Assembly (NCBI GenBank): GCA_001414345.1
Contig: LLCB01000130.1
Coordinates: 1 to 64,000 of the forward strand
DNA from: Hymenoscyphus infarciens
Lineage: Eukaryota > Ascomycota > Leotiomycetes > Helotiales > Helotiaceae
DNA length: 64,000 nt
Direction of reading: 5' to 3'
Numbering within the stretch: the first letter of the stretch is position 1; every line of letters begins with the position of its first letter. The notes under the pieces are model-generated. The model was not told the origin of the DNA. It saw only the letters and a program-made list of their open reading frames with translations, and searched no databases. The translations under genes and the position numbers were made by a program. This document shows, piece after piece, positions 23,634-35,798 of this stretch.

Positions 23634-24606
23634 AGAGGGGATTTCGCACGGGGTCGGGTTTGGGAGAATGGTTTCTGCTGCATTTGCATTGGACGGGCTA
23701 TGCTATTTGCTGCTTGTAGGGTTTCTAGGCAAATGAAATGCAAAGCTATTCCGCCAAGCATAGGAGTTGAGAATTGAACAAATACAGAACCACAATCCGT
23801 GCCTGGATTTTTCATGTGAAGAAACGAAGAGCTTCGAGCACAGCCATGGACCACAACCTCCCTCGAAAACATACGGCCGGATCTGCAATACTGGATTGTG
23901 TATATCAAAAGTTAATGACATTATGAAAGATTCAGTCCCAGCTATTTCATCCACACTCGAAGCTTGATTTCAGAAGTGCAGAATTTCACTACAAAGGACC
24001 TGCAATCGCCCAATTTCGAAATTAGCACCATGACATGAAGCTGTTGTCTTCCATCTGCTGACGGGAACATTATATTGATGATCTACTCTTCCTCGGATTT
24101 TCATTTGCACTCAAGTTTTGTTCCAATTTAAGGCCTCCAGTGAATGCTCTTTTCAGAAACCAAACAACCGCCAACTTTGCCTTCGTACCCTGTCAACACA
24201 ATGTGAAGACAATAAAAGAGCTCACCCTTTTCAAAATATTACGTCTCGAGTACCTCCTACTAGCAAAATGACAATTTCATTCAATGAGGAATCCGGTTCT
24301 TGCTGCCGCACAAGAATCTGTACTCTCTTGTGCACCTCATTAAGCAATAACAACAAGTACCAACTAGTCTAGGACAGTGGCAAACATTTAAGAAAGGTTT
24401 GCTTCTCAGCAGTGTCTGAGCGATGCAACAGAGGGGTGCATTATGTAAAGAGTAATCAAGGAATCTTGTACTCTGATTGTACTCAAGACTCGATTTGTGG
24501 GCCAATAACTTTGCAATAAAGGTCTAGCCAGGGCAATTAAGACTCAACTCCCCCTGATGCCATCTACCAACATACACCAAGACGCCAACCCCACCATCTA
24601 TCACCA
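23634..24606. other. Gene-free stretch between convergent RPS16 and TYR1
   Basis: Holds the two 3' flanks. I see no gene or clear repeat. Confidence 0.5.
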
Positions 24607-26403
24607 TTACTTCTTAATATTTTGCAGAATAGTCTTCATCATCTCATTGCCAACCTTAGTCGCCTCCCCAAACCTCGGCTCAAAGAACTTCTGCGTACTC
24701 TCAAACCGATCCTTCCAACTCTCAAAATCCCCAAAAGTAACACAATCACTCCATCCCCTGGCCGCAAAGGTAAACTCCAAATCATCACTTCGGAACGTAT
24801 CATCCTCAATAGCGATCCTGATAACATCATCCAGTAATCCCGGTTTGCGAAAGAGGTATTCTGTGACACCAAGCCAGAGACGGAAAAGAGGAGTGGAGCA
24901 GATCATATGATCGTAGGGAACGATGTTGAGGCGTGACCAACAGTCTACCATTGCTAAGAGGGAGAGATGGTTATTGGGAAGAGGAGTTTCTGGTTTTTTA
25001 CCGAGGGAGAACCGGTCTAGAACGGAGTCTTGGAGGAGGAGTTCGCCATCCCATTCCCGGTTTCCAAAGACACTTGCTCCTGCTTTCTTGATTCGTTCTT
25101 CAAACTCCTTGTGATGTCCACCCAACATTAGCTTGTAGAGATCAGTGACACTTTGTGCGTATTGTCTGATTTGCTCTTTGGCATATGGATTGAGGATAGC
25201 GAGACCGGCGTAAACGTGCCATTTTTGGGAGTAGATTCGGAGAGTTAGGTTGATCTTGACGTTCTCAATTCCACCGACGTAGCGGGCGATTTCCCAAGGG
25301 AATTGGGCGTTGGCGTGCCAGGCTTTGCCCATGGAGAGGAAGGCGGCGTGGGTTACGGCTTGGGTGTCGGCTGTGATGCGGTCGTGTTGGGCGGCGGAGA
25401 GATAGACTTGCTTGGAGTTCAGGCATGAGAGAACTTTCTTGACCTTTTCGAAACTCTCCTCGGATGCTCGGTGCTTGATGATGACCTGGTGATTGAGGGT
25501 AAGCTTTTCCTCAATTTCTGTTTGGCAAATGAATTGAACCTACCAATGGCTGGCCACTGGGATCAACAGCTGGACCATGGAGGGAGTGGCAGCTGACAAT
25601 ATCTACATCAGATGGTAAATACTTCTCAAAAGCGGCAATTTCTGGTGCCTTGCAAGAGGTTTGTCCACCAACAATGGCCTTTTGCTTCGTAGCTGCTATG
25701 GGGTCAGCAAAGGCTCATAAAAACAAGATGGCTTGCATACAAGGCCCATACATGGCAACAACTTTATCGATCGATGCAGCTTCAACATTGTAGATAATGT
25801 AATCGCTGGCACGGGAGACGAGGTGTCCATTTGGAAGGATATTTATTTTCTTCTATAAATACTCAGCACTCGGTGCAGGGCTACGGGCTATGTACAGGTG
25901 TGTTTACAATATTTCCAAATTCCTCACAAAGACCTTGGTACTGCTCCTCTCTATCGCAAGCATTGACCCTAAAGACAAACAATCAGTCGATGTGGAGGTG
26001 TGCGCGGACGACCTGAGAAACATTCTGTTAGCTTATGCTGCTTCCAATGGGTGGCAGAAAAGGTTGGGAAGAGGTGTTGGTTATTCAGACAAATAAAAAT
26101 AAGGTAGCTGAGATTTTTCATCAGTGAAAGCCAGCCGCCAACTTGGTAACAGAATGTTATTCAAGCCAGCAAAAGACAATACTCGAGCCAAATGCACTCA
26201 AGTCATCATTGGAAGAGGGGGCGGAGGAGAGGGCGAGAAAGCTTACTGGAATAAGGTCGCCCGGCGGCAGTAACGCCTGAAAGGAGGAATTACCTCCATC
26301 CAGCATCACTGAGCCTCCGAGCATACATCTTGCCCATGTCACCGAGCCCGATGATACCGATCGTGAAGTCGTCCATGTTGCTGGTCGCGTTCGATTGCGC
26401 CAT
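24607..26403 (-). CDS. TYR1: Prephenate dehydrogenase (NADP+)
   Basis: Oxidatively decarboxylates prephenate to 4-hydroxyphenylpyruvate, the committed step to tyrosine. Five exons close in frame: 26403-26294, 25968-25908, 25852-25741, 25695-25544 and 25485-24607, giving 437 residues. The N-terminal Rossmann fold begins IGIIGLGDMGKMYARRL with GxGxxG. The catalytic part shows SCHSLHGP, and the helical dimerisation half has GKAWHANAQFPWE and YVGGIENVK, typical of fungal TYR1. No chorismate mutase or ACT domain is fused. Intron 1 is unusually long at 325 bases; its borders rest on continuity of DAGWR-VNACDRE. It is divergent from RPS14. Confidence 0.93.
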
Positions 26404-26748
26404 GGTGATGACCACTGTTGAAGAAAAGAGTGTTGTAGAAAAGAAACGCCCCCCTCAACCGTTGACCCTTTGGACGAGAACAAGACAGCTCATCAGTGAA
26501 ACCTGGTCGGGAATCGCAGTCTGCTGTGTATCTTGAGGTTGAAAAGTGTTTGGAAGCTCCAGAAAAAGTTCGCGCGAAAGAAGTACTCGGCCCCGCGCTA
26601 GTGCTTTGGAGCTAGGGCCAGATTGGGACTAGTCTGGCTGAGAAGCGATTGCGCTCCGCACACAACTTTCTAACCTGGAACCACAAACTTTTTGAGAGCA
26701 AATCGTGCTATTCCCCAGCCAAATCAAAAAAACTTCAAATCGACAACC
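26404..26748. promoter_or_regulatory. Divergent TYR1-RPS14 promoter region
   Basis: 345 bases separate the two start codons, so this region must carry both promoters. I could not place individual factor sites with confidence. Confidence 0.5.
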
Positions 26749-27423
26749 ATGCCTCCAAAGAAGCCTGCCCGTCCCGCCCAGGAGAACATCTCCCTCGGCC
26801 CTCAGGTCAGAGATGGTCAGTTTTTCAATCCCCCGCGCGTGCGCAAAGAAATTGAGAAGGAGGTCAAAAACTAACCCCACCAGGTGAACTCGTCTTCGGT
26901 GTCGCCCGTATCTTCGCATCTTTCAACGATACCTTCGTCCACGTCACCGATCTCAGGTCCGTAATCCCTTAATACTCGTGGAGGAAGAAATTGGAAATTT
27001 GCATACATATAAATCAAGTGGAATGGTTCATAGGCTGACTTTCTGGGTGATTCCAGTGGCCGCGAAACCATCACTCGTGTCACCGGAGGCATGAAGGTCA
27101 AGGCCGATCGTGACGAGTCTTCCCCATACGCTGCCATGTTGGCTGCTCAAGATGTTGCTATTCGATGCAAGGAATTGGGCATCAACGCTCTCCACATCAA
27201 GATCCGTGCCACTGGAGGTAAGCTACTTAAATCAAGCATCTTTAACCAGGCAAGCACTAATATATCAATAGGTAACGGAACCAAGACCCCAGGCCCAGGA
27301 GCTCAATCCGCTCTCCGTGCTCTCGCTCGTTCAGGAATGAAGATTGGTAGAATCGAGGATGTCACCCCAACCCCATCCGACTCCACCCGTCGCAAGGGAG
27401 GTCGCCGTGGTCGTCGTCTTTAG
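26749..27423 (+). CDS. rps14: 40S ribosomal protein S14 (uS11)
   Basis: Small-subunit platform protein. Four exons: 26749-26815, 26884-26956, 27057-27217 and 27272-27423, giving 150 residues, the standard length. Diagnostic segments are [18 protein letters not shown] and [35 protein letters not shown] follows, and the basic C-terminus is [11 protein letters not shown]. The first intron starts GTCAGT, an uncommon but valid donor. The highly spliced 5' half resembles other fungal ribosomal protein genes. Divergent partner: TYR1. Confidence 0.97.
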
Positions 27424-28110
27424 ATTACTGGTTTTATGGCTGGTTGCATGGCGTGGTACTTGGGTTTCATAATGGGAATAGACACGACGCGGAGGACGGC
27501 ATTAATCGCCTGACCTCCATGATGATTTACTCAGACGATAGCTACTGCAGCTGCAGAAAATCAAAAATTCTTGCAGACATTTTGATTTCTTATTTTCCAT
27601 GTGAATTACAGTCATTCCATGACCTTGTCGAGACTTTCCCATCTTTGCCATATTCAGTGCTGCCATTTCCCTTCCTTGGGTCCTTGCCAGTCCATGATAT
27701 AATAACCCTTTTGTTTTGTACATCCATTCTCATGAGAAACCTGCCACAATTCCAGACCAACTCCAAACGAATTATTCCTTTACACCAATTCCATGCCAAG
27801 CCGAAATGCGAAATAACTGCCAGTCGAAGTATAGCGATTATAATATCCTGCCTCATTCTGCCACTATGTAAAACCATGCGAGATGAACTTTGGGAGTCGG
27901 AAGAAGAAAGTCGGAAGAAGAAATTCGGAAAGAAAGTCGGAAAGAAAGCCGGAGAGAAGATTTGTGCTGCACTTGCTGAAACTCAAATGAAATCGGCGTG
28001 TACTTGATAGAAAATTTGACTAGAAATTCCATATAGCCGACACACGAGAAGCACGACGGCTGCTCATACGAGCGGCACCTAAGAACACCCTCCAGGTTAG
28101 AAAAACAAAC
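27424..28110. other. Gene-free stretch between convergent RPS14 and AAR2
   Basis: Holds the RPS14 3' flank. A weak 187-codon plus-strand frame (27444-28007) ends in a Lys/Glu run made by GGAAGAA- and AAAGAAA-like tandem DNA near 27895-27960; I did not accept it. Confidence 0.5.
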
Positions 28111-29901
28111 TCAGAAATGTATGAGACCTTTTTCGCGCCCGTCGTCGTCCAGTTCCACCATTACTGGCGCAAACTCACCTCGTTCATCCTCGGCTTGAAA
28201 GTCCTTGAGCTCTGCGTCGATCCATTGGCCGTCCTCCAGTTGATATTTTCCAGATCGAACATAATTGGCGCGCAAATCCCAATCCCACTTCCACAACCAA
28301 GTTTCCAACTCCCCGAAAGCCTTTCCAACCGCTGATTGCTCACAGGTGATGTTTGTTCCTAGTTCCAACAACATCTCATTGAGTCGAGCCTTGAATGTTG
28401 TCAGGATGAGCTTCAAGTCGTCGCTCAAGCTTGACTCATAGTCAAGAATGCTTCCCTCCAATCCTTCGTCGTCGTAGATGAATTGCGCATGAACCGCCTC
28501 AATGAACTTGCGGAAAAAGTCGGGCATTTGCAGAACCAGATCATAAGCGCCAAAGACCATCTTCACAACGTGTGTCCATTGTTCCATGCAAGCAACATTC
28601 CCGAGAAGCATACCGGTGATGAAGCAGAATTGGATCTCACCGACAATCTCATAGGGGTTTTCGTGACTGCAGTTAGTGCGGATGATTTTTAAGATGTGGG
28701 AGGTCGAGTCCATTGCTTGTTCAGTGCGAGCGCGTCCAAGGGATTCGTCGGAGAAAGTTCTCTTGTATTGGGGGAAAGTGAACCTAAGAACTTCGTCGCG
28801 GTAGTCTATGGTGATCTCAGGATTGTTTCCCGATGGAGTCTTGTGAAGATGGTCGTGAACTGAGCACACTTGCCAGTTATTCCATCCTTTGTTTCCGGTG
28901 ATTCTCTCGAGCAAGGTTCCAGTGACCGATGATACCAATCTTAGCCACAAGTTTGGGTCCTTTGCGGCAAACTTGCTCGATTGAGCGGGTTGGGCAGCAA
29001 GAGCGGTTGCAGTCGCGCTTGGAGTTGATATCATATATGGTTGCAGCTTGTCGAAGATTTCCGATAGTCCTTCCTTCTGGATTCTGATCTCCGCCTTGCT
29101 TACTTCCTCCTCGAGGACCTCATTCTCCTTGTCCCATCTTCTGACGTGGATGGTGCCATACTCCTCTGAAGCGCGACTTGAAGATACGAGCCAGAAGCCG
29201 CTTCTGAGCGAGCTCTTATTTGAGCCTCCCCAGAAGAAGTGGACGCCAGCTGGAATTTCCTTGATGCCATCAAAATCTTCGTTTTCCTTTACGGTAAAAG
29301 CGATAGTGTCATAACCAATGAGAGAACCGCCAGGAACATCTCGTACAATGAACACATCCCCTGACTTGAGAGAGCTATCAGGCCGGTTTCTTGACGTGGG
29401 GGTTGGCGAAGGAGAGTGTACGCGAAGGCATCCTAGTGGATAGCTACCAACAGCATGAACACTTCTGACGGACTTTGCAGACTTTTCCGATCTATTGGAT
29501 AGCGACTTTGATAGAGAGCACTTCTTTGTAGCCTGAACAATGCTTGAACTGGAATCGGCGCGTCCTCTTCCACATTCCTCTTCCTCAGACAGGATATTGG
29601 CGATGACAGTTGGCGTGACGACAATATCGTGACTTTCGTTTGATTTGATTGACAATTGTCTGGTCAGTGCAGAAGCGTGTTCTTTGGTCGTAGATGAACT
29701 TCTTTGAATGGCGATTTGATTTTGAATGAATGTAGGGTCGTCACCGAAGAGGTCGTTATTGGTCTTTCCAGATGGAGATGAGGCTCTAGATCGAACGATG
29801 GGTGTCGCAGTAAAGCATGAATCGGAGCCCATCTCAGAGAGAACCTCAGACGGGATTTGATTCAAGCTCTCGCCTGGGCCTTTGTCGCTTTCTTCCGCCA
29901 T
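28111..29901 (-). CDS. AAR2: AAR2-family splicing factor
   Basis: AAR2 binds Prp8 during assembly of the U5 snRNP and keeps it inactive until Brr2 replaces it. Single exon of 596 residues from the ATG at 29901; the frame continues upstream but without another ATG. The AAR2 N-domain begins near residue 180 with GDVFIVRDVPGGSLIGYD, then IPAGVHFFWGG and RSGFWLVSS. The helical C-domain includes VGEIQFCFITGMLLGN and a trailing acidic end. An extra N-terminal segment of about 175 residues, Ser/Arg/Thr-rich and probably disordered, precedes the domain and lengthens the protein beyond the typical 350-400. It is divergent from the small Mediator-like gene. Confidence 0.85.
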   Translation of the reverse strand: MAEESDKGPGESLNQIPSEVLSEMGSDSCFTATPIVRSRASSPSGKTNNDLFGDDPTFIQNQIAIQRSSSTTKEHASALTRQLSIKSNESHDIVVTPTVIANILSEEEECGRGRADSSSSIVQATKKCSLSKSLSNRSEKSAKSVRSVHAVGSYPLGCLRVHSPSPTPTSRNRPDSSLKSGDVFIVRDVPGGSLIGYDTIAFTVKENEDFDGIKEIPAGVHFFWGGSNKSSLRSGFWLVSSSRASEEYGTIHVRRWDKENEVLEEEVSKAEIRIQKEGLSEIFDKLQPYMISTPSATATALAAQPAQSSKFAAKDPNLWLRLVSSVTGTLLERITGNKGWNNWQVCSVHDHLHKTPSGNNPEITIDYRDEVLRFTFPQYKRTFSDESLGRARTEQAMDSTSHILKIIRTNCSHENPYEIVGEIQFCFITGMLLGNVACMEQWTHVVKMVFGAYDLVLQMPDFFRKFIEAVHAQFIYDDEGLEGSILDYESSLSDDLKLILTTFKARLNEMLLELGTNITCEQSAVGKAFGELETWLWKWDWDLRANYVRSGKYQLEDGQWIDAELKDFQAEDERGEFAPVMVELDDDGREKGLIHF

Positions 29902-30629
29902 GATGGTTGATATACCTAAAGCGTTGGAGAAATTGTTGTTGTGAGGATCGCGTGAAGTAAATGGAAGGAGCCTGTTGACTATCAAAAAATATGGCAACCC
30001 CAGGCGGAGCTTCAGCCACTAGCGCAGATCGGAGTTACTTTAATTTACTCCGATTCCGCACCTTGCACCTCCTCCACTGTGCAGGTTCAAAAGCTTGAAA
30101 CAGTGAATCTGATCAAAGAAGATCAAGAGACTGAAGAGCACATTCACTAGAGCACCATTCTGCTGGTGCTAGCTTTAGACAATGTGAATTTCAGTTGTGG
30201 TTTGAATGTACTAGAAAGAGAACTTTAGCATGGCAAGATCAGCTTATTCACTAGGTTCCTGAGACCAGGAATATTTTTCAAATGTATATTGACTTCTGAT
30301 TTTTATATTACGACCTCATGGATGTGGCTGTTTAACCCCACCATGTGGCTTGCAGGGCTGCAAGGGTTGCCCAATCTAACCTGGATAAGCTTGAATGAAG
30401 CTTGTGCTTGCTCACTAGCCAAACACCACTATGTGTTAATCATCTCGCACCTGCTTCTACTGCTTGTAATGCATTCATTTGTCACGCATACACCGCTGCC
30501 TTTGTTACTTCAATTCTGATACCTACCTCAGTACTCGGGACTCTCCCCTCGATACGCTCTTGAAAGTTGAGATCCCGCATTAAACAGCCCGCAGGCTCCT
30601 TGGAGTCTAAACGAATCCAAATAATTACC
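29902..30629. other. Divergent AAR2 / Mediator-like intergenic region
   Basis: 728 bases with both promoters. No further gene is seen. Confidence 0.5.
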
Positions 30630-31179
30630 ATGGCTCAACCAAATGGCCAGCAGAGGCCAATGCCAGGAAGCAATACCCCAGTCAACAGCAATGGGCAAAT
30701 CGCTCAACAAAGACCCGGTCCAAACACATTAGGAGAAGGGGGAGATGTCTGGGACGAACAGCGACTTGAGCAAGCTTTGGAAAGGTTGAAGGAGTTGCAT
30801 ATTCAGGTCAGTTACGCCCCAGCCCATTGATCTTGCAGAAACTCAAACCGAATCTAGCTGCGCGGATTACGAACCTGCGTCCCTCGATTACTGGAACCTC
30901 TGACTACGAAACAACCATCTCGTACGCTTACAACTCCCTCCCCCTCGATGTACTTTGCAGGAACTGATTGCTCAACTTGCAGCCGAATCTCTGTTTCGCG
31001 AATTCTCCGAATCCACTCGTGTTGGCACCAGAGAGGTGCAGGAATTTAAGCAGTTAATGGTGGACGAGGATACCAAGAAGATATTTGCGCAAGCCAGGAA
31101 AAGCCGTGCTGAGAAAGCGGACAATATTAAGCCATGGAGAGCTATGGATCACCCGGGCGCGTTTACGAGACATGCTTGA
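30630..31179 (+). CDS. Small helical protein, possibly a fungal Mediator-type subunit
   Basis: Three exons: 30630-30806, 30858-30921 and 30983-31179, giving 145 residues. The Gln/Pro/Asn-rich N-terminus (about 1-38) is followed by amphipathic helices: EQRLEQALERLKELHIQ, then RGLRTCVPRLLEPLTTK, then ESLFREFSEST and EVQEFKQLMVDED. The pattern of short helices and the LRxxxPRLLEPL block resemble small fungal Mediator subunits, from memory of the general style only, so the product call is tentative. The last acceptor (CTTGCAG ending at 30982) was preferred over the earlier TTTGCAG because only it keeps phase with exon 2. AAR2 lies upstream on the other strand and eIF3c downstream. Confidence 0.6.
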
Positions 31180-32128
31180 AGATATCACCCGTTGCACAAC
31201 ATCACGAAAGGGTTATTGGGCAACTGATATTTGGGACATGATTGTATTTACAAATTGAAACATAAGAGATGGGAGTTTGGCTGGCGCATTGGGTATACCA
31301 TTATTGGCATTTGTTGGATGAATTCATCGGAGTTTTTTACGGGATGGGCATATTCTGGGACTCTCAGTGACTCCCAGTCTGACTCCAAATACTATATGTC
31401 ACAGCCATAGATGCTGACAATCTTCGCGCACTAGGCTTAGATGGTAAAGTCGGAAAGGAATAGGTAGCTTGCGATGGACATTAATCAGCGGTAAATACAT
31501 CAAGCTCGAATCTGGCTCTCGTTGTTCCAGCTTTTTAGGGCAATATAAGGTGCAACTAATGTATCATATTGACCTAGGTATTAGAACTTCAACTGTCGTA
31601 AAGTATCTAGTAATTGAGGTTATATCACCGGAGGGTAGATATCATAGCAAGGCAAGGGAGGGTGTCCATCCATCAATACCTAGCTAGGGACGTCAAATAC
31701 TCGTATGGAAAGAAAAAAAAAAAACTGCGCTACAAGTGACAACCTTTTCAGGACCCTTGATTTCACCTAGAATTTAGTTCTTACTCTCTCAAATGGATAT
31801 CTGCCTATCATACAAATTTCGCGTTGCCTTACTAGTCCTGTAATCGAAAATCGTGACTCGTTTTTTGACTCACAAATAACGGTACAGGAAGAAAGCATCA
31901 CAAACTAACAAATAAATAATTTACTAGGGCCGGCCTTTCAATTCAAATATCTCGATAGCAGTTGTTATTTCGTTGCGCACTTCTAGTTTACCATCAGTAC
32001 TTAGGGTTCGATCTCGCTTAGCCCGATAGTGCGTCGGCGGGACAATTTTCAAGAAATACCCTCTCGCACCAACGACATCACCACGCGCGTGGCAACCACA
32101 CCCCTCGGATCACGAACCACCGATCAAG
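31180..32128. other. Gene-free stretch upstream of eIF3c
   Basis: Contains the eIF3c promoter and leader, with an A-run near 31712-31724. No gene is seen. Confidence 0.5.
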
Positions 32129-34829
32129 ATGTCTAAATTCTTCAAGGGCGACAGCTCGAGCGACAGCAGCTCTTCCGACGAGGAGGAGCTCTACTCTGAC
32201 TCCGAGGAAGAGGAGCAACAGGCTGAGGATTCCTCCGACGAGGGCGATGAGGACAAAGATGACGACGAGAGTGGCAGCGGAAGCGATAGCGACGACTCGG
32301 ATAAGGGAAAGGGCGCGAATAAGTTCTTGAAGGACGGCTCCGATTCGGACAGCGAGGACAGCAGCGAGGATGAGGGCATAAAAGTCGTGAAGAGCGCGAA
32401 GGACAAGCGGTTGGAGGAACTCGCGGTATCCATCAAGGCCATCGAAAATGGGCAAAAGATCAATGACTGGGGATCTATTTCCGCAGGTAGGCGACGAGCA
32501 ATGTCTCTCTGGATGCCCCAAACGCTGACATTATGTGATTAGAATTCGACAAGCTCAATCGGCAAGCCCTGAAGCTCATCCAGTCAGGCAACACCCCGAA
32601 AATCTATGTTAGGGCTATCGCAGAGTTGGAGGATTTCATGAATGAGACAATCGCCAAGCAGAAGGTCTCGACGAAGAAGATGAATGCGACCAATGCACGA
32701 GGATTGAACGCCGTCAAACAACGCATCAAGAAGAACAACAAGGACTTCCAGAAGGAGATTGACGCTTACAAGGCAGACAACGATGCTTTCATGGAGTCGG
32801 ATGAGGAGGAGGAGGTTGTTATCAAGCCCTCTCGAGCACCAAAACCGGCCCCTGGAGTAACCATTGACCTTGGTGATGATAATGAAGGATGGGCTTCAGT
32901 TGGAAAGGGAGGACGGGTCCTTGAGTTTACACCAGAGAGTATTCTCAAGCACCTCAGGACGATCATGGAGTCCCGAGGAAAGAAGAACACAGACAGAACG
33001 GAACAAATCACCATTATGGAGAAGTTGTACAAGGTCGCTGAATCCCCATACCAACAAGTCCGAGTTCTGTTGACTCTCATTTCCACCCGGTTCGACCTTA
33101 CCACCGGAGTCCAAACTTTTATGTCCCAAGACCACTGGAAGGCTGCTGAGCAGGAATTCGGAAAGCTTCTTAAGGTCCTCGAGTCAAACCGGGAACTCGT
33201 TGTCGTAGAGAACGCAGAGGAGTGGGAAGATGACGAGAAAGCCCCCACGATTACTGCAGGTGAAAAGCTCAAGATTCCAGGAAGCATCGTCTCATATGTT
33301 GAAAGACTGGATGATGAGCTTACCCGATCGCTTCAGCATATTGATCCTCACACTGCAGAGTACATTGATCGACTTTCTGACGAAGCTGCTTTGTACAACA
33401 ACATTGTTCGCACACTTCTTTACACAGAATCTCTACGTAAGGATGAGAGTCTCCAGGTTTCCCAAGATAGCGTCAACCGTATTGTGATGAGAAGATTGGA
33501 ACACGTTTACTTCAAGGTGAGTTATGATAGTTTCCCTCGCCTATATATTTCTAACGATCAATTTAGCCTGCCGCCGTTGTGAAGATTCTTGAGGAGAACT
33601 GCTGGAAGGCAACCCCCGAGTCTCTCGATTCTGCCATCACCCCACGAACCGCCGTCTCCGATGCCACTGCTCTCGTCAACACCTTGTGCAACTACCTATT
33701 TGTCAACAGCGAAGGCATCATCCGAGCCCGAGCCATGTTATGTCAAATCTATTTCCTCGCTCTCCACGACAACTACTACAAGGCCCGTGATATGATGCTT
33801 ATGTCACATTTGCAAGAGACTATCAGCGCATTTGATGTACACAGCCAAATCCTCTTCAACAGAACCCTCGTTCAGGTTGGTCTGTGCGCCTTCCGTGCTG
33901 GTCTTGTTTACGAGGCCCAAACCACTCTCCAAGAAATCTGTGGAAGTGGTCGCCAGAAGGAACTTCTAGCCCAAGGTGTTATGATTCAACGTTACAACCA
34001 AGTCTCCCCAGAACAAGAACGTCTTGAAAAGCAACGCCAACTTCCTTTCCACATGCACATCAACTTGGAGCTTTTGGAATGCGTTTACCTCACCTGCAGC
34101 ATGCTTTTGGAGATCCCGCTACTTGCACAAACTGGTTCATCGCCGGACATCAAGAAGCGCGTCATTAGCAAGACCTACAGACGTATGTTAGAGTACCATG
34201 AGCGTCAAATATTCACCGGTCCTCCAGAGAACACCAGAGACCACGTCATGCAAGCCTCCAAAGCTTTGGCTGCTGGCGAGTGGAAGAAATCAACAGAGTT
34301 CATCCACTCAATCAAGATCTGGGAGCTCATGGCACAGCCAGATGAGATGAAGGTCATGCTCTCCGAACAAATCCAAGAGGAAGGCCTCCGAACATATCTC
34401 TTCACATACGCCCCATTCTACGATACCCTTTCCGTTGCCACACTTTCTTCCATGTTCGAGCTCTCCGATCGAAAAGTCGCTGCTATTGTTAGCAAGATGA
34501 TCAGTCACGAGGAACTTGCTGCTGCACTTGACCAAGTCAGCTCTTCTATTATCTTCAGAAAGGGTGTTGAGTTGAGCAGACTCCAGAGCTTAGCCTTAAC
34601 ACTCAGCGACAAAGCCAGCGGTCTTATCGAGAGTAACGAGCGAACACTTGAGACGAGAACACAAGGTATGGCAAACGCTTTCGAACGCCAAGGTGGAAGA
34701 GGCGGACGTGGTGGTCGCGGTGGAAACCGAGGTGGCAGAGGAGGTGGAGGTGGTCGCGGTGGTGCACCAAGACAACCTGGTGGAACTCAATTTACTGGAG
34801 GTGCTTTGGGTGCTGCTGTCCGAGCTTAG
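32129..34829 (+). CDS. NIP1: Translation initiation factor eIF3 subunit c
   Basis: Core subunit of eIF3; the family bridges eIF1, eIF5 and the 40S subunit during scanning. Three exons: 32129-32486, 32543-33516 and 33567-34829, giving 864 residues, as expected. The N-terminus [20 protein letters not shown] opens a long Ser/Asp/Glu-rich acidic region (about 1-105), the eIF1/eIF5-binding style. A helical repeat body follows, including [20 protein letters not shown]. The C-terminal PCI domain (about 600-790) contains [18 protein letters not shown] and [20 protein letters not shown]. The protein ends in an RGG/Gly-rich tail (about 820-850), usual for fungal eIF3c. Confidence 0.96.
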
Positions 34830-35798
34830 ATTGGTAGTCATGTATTTGCATTGGGTTGGTTGTTACAAGGGTTGCGTCTGCTATTTAACAGGCGTTAAGT
34901 AGAGCTTACGAAAAAGCCTTGTTTGTGAATTACACAAGAATGAGATGATGATAATCGAGTCAAAAACCTTCAAAATCTCCTTGCTTTGTTTTGTGTTTTT
35001 GCAGTGTTCTATATACCCAGTTTGGAAGGTTTCCCCAATTCTCTGTATATGTATTTTCCACCTCACTTTTATTATGCCCTTGACTTGCCGAAGTCGGAAC
35101 CTATGCTTGTATTCTGTTGGTATCGAGAGGGAAGCTTGCATCAAGCAGCATAATTGGAGCGGTGGTATAATTAACTCTTCGGTTTTTCTTCCAGCTTCTC
35201 TAGTGCAATGGTTTCAGACAAAGACTATTCAATATCTATTAAAGAAAGTTGTTCAACACATATAGAATAATTGAGTTAACGAAACAAAAATTCTCACTAA
35301 GCGATGTCTATCATAGACACAATTGGATTAAAATATATCAGCAGCTCAACCCATTCGATAAGGGGGTGAGGCGAGCTGCGTGTTGGGGTGGTAAAACCTT
35401 TTGCCACCTTTTTATAGCTTTTCCAGGTAAGTTTTGGAGAAAATATCAAGACACTTGGGGTTGGATCCACTCGCGCCCTCGCAGGCGTTTTGGGACAACT
35501 TACGGGATACAAGAATTGAGAGGCTCTCTGCACGCTCCTGTAACCCACAGTTCGATGTAGACCAGCAATGGAAAGTGCAAACCTGCCATCACCCTCACAT
35601 ATTTTAAGGCGCCCTCGTTTTGACCATGAGCCATTAGCCACAAAGAAAGACAAAATACGAAAGCGTTTGCAAATGCTGAGACCAAAAAGGGAGAGATGAC
35701 TACATCTGTTTCATCCACATCCACTGTGCATTTTTGATACAGCTGCAAGGGATGTAAAAGCTTGGGGCAAGTATTTCGACCATTAGAGCTCCGATATA
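34830..35798. other. Gene-free 3' flank of eIF3c
   Basis: No supportable gene. It ends at the MITE starting at 35799. Confidence 0.5.

Noticed and set aside
27444..28007. 187-codon frame between RPS14 and AAR2
   Set aside because: Overlaps 3' flanks and ends in a Lys/Glu run from simple repeats; no recognised domain.
29902..29997. Upstream extension of the AAR2 frame to 29997
   Set aside because: It would need a non-ATG start; the first ATG in frame is at 29901.
32078..32521. Minus-strand frame opposite the eIF3c acidic N-terminus
   Set aside because: Antisense shadow of the Ser/Asp/Glu codons of eIF3c.
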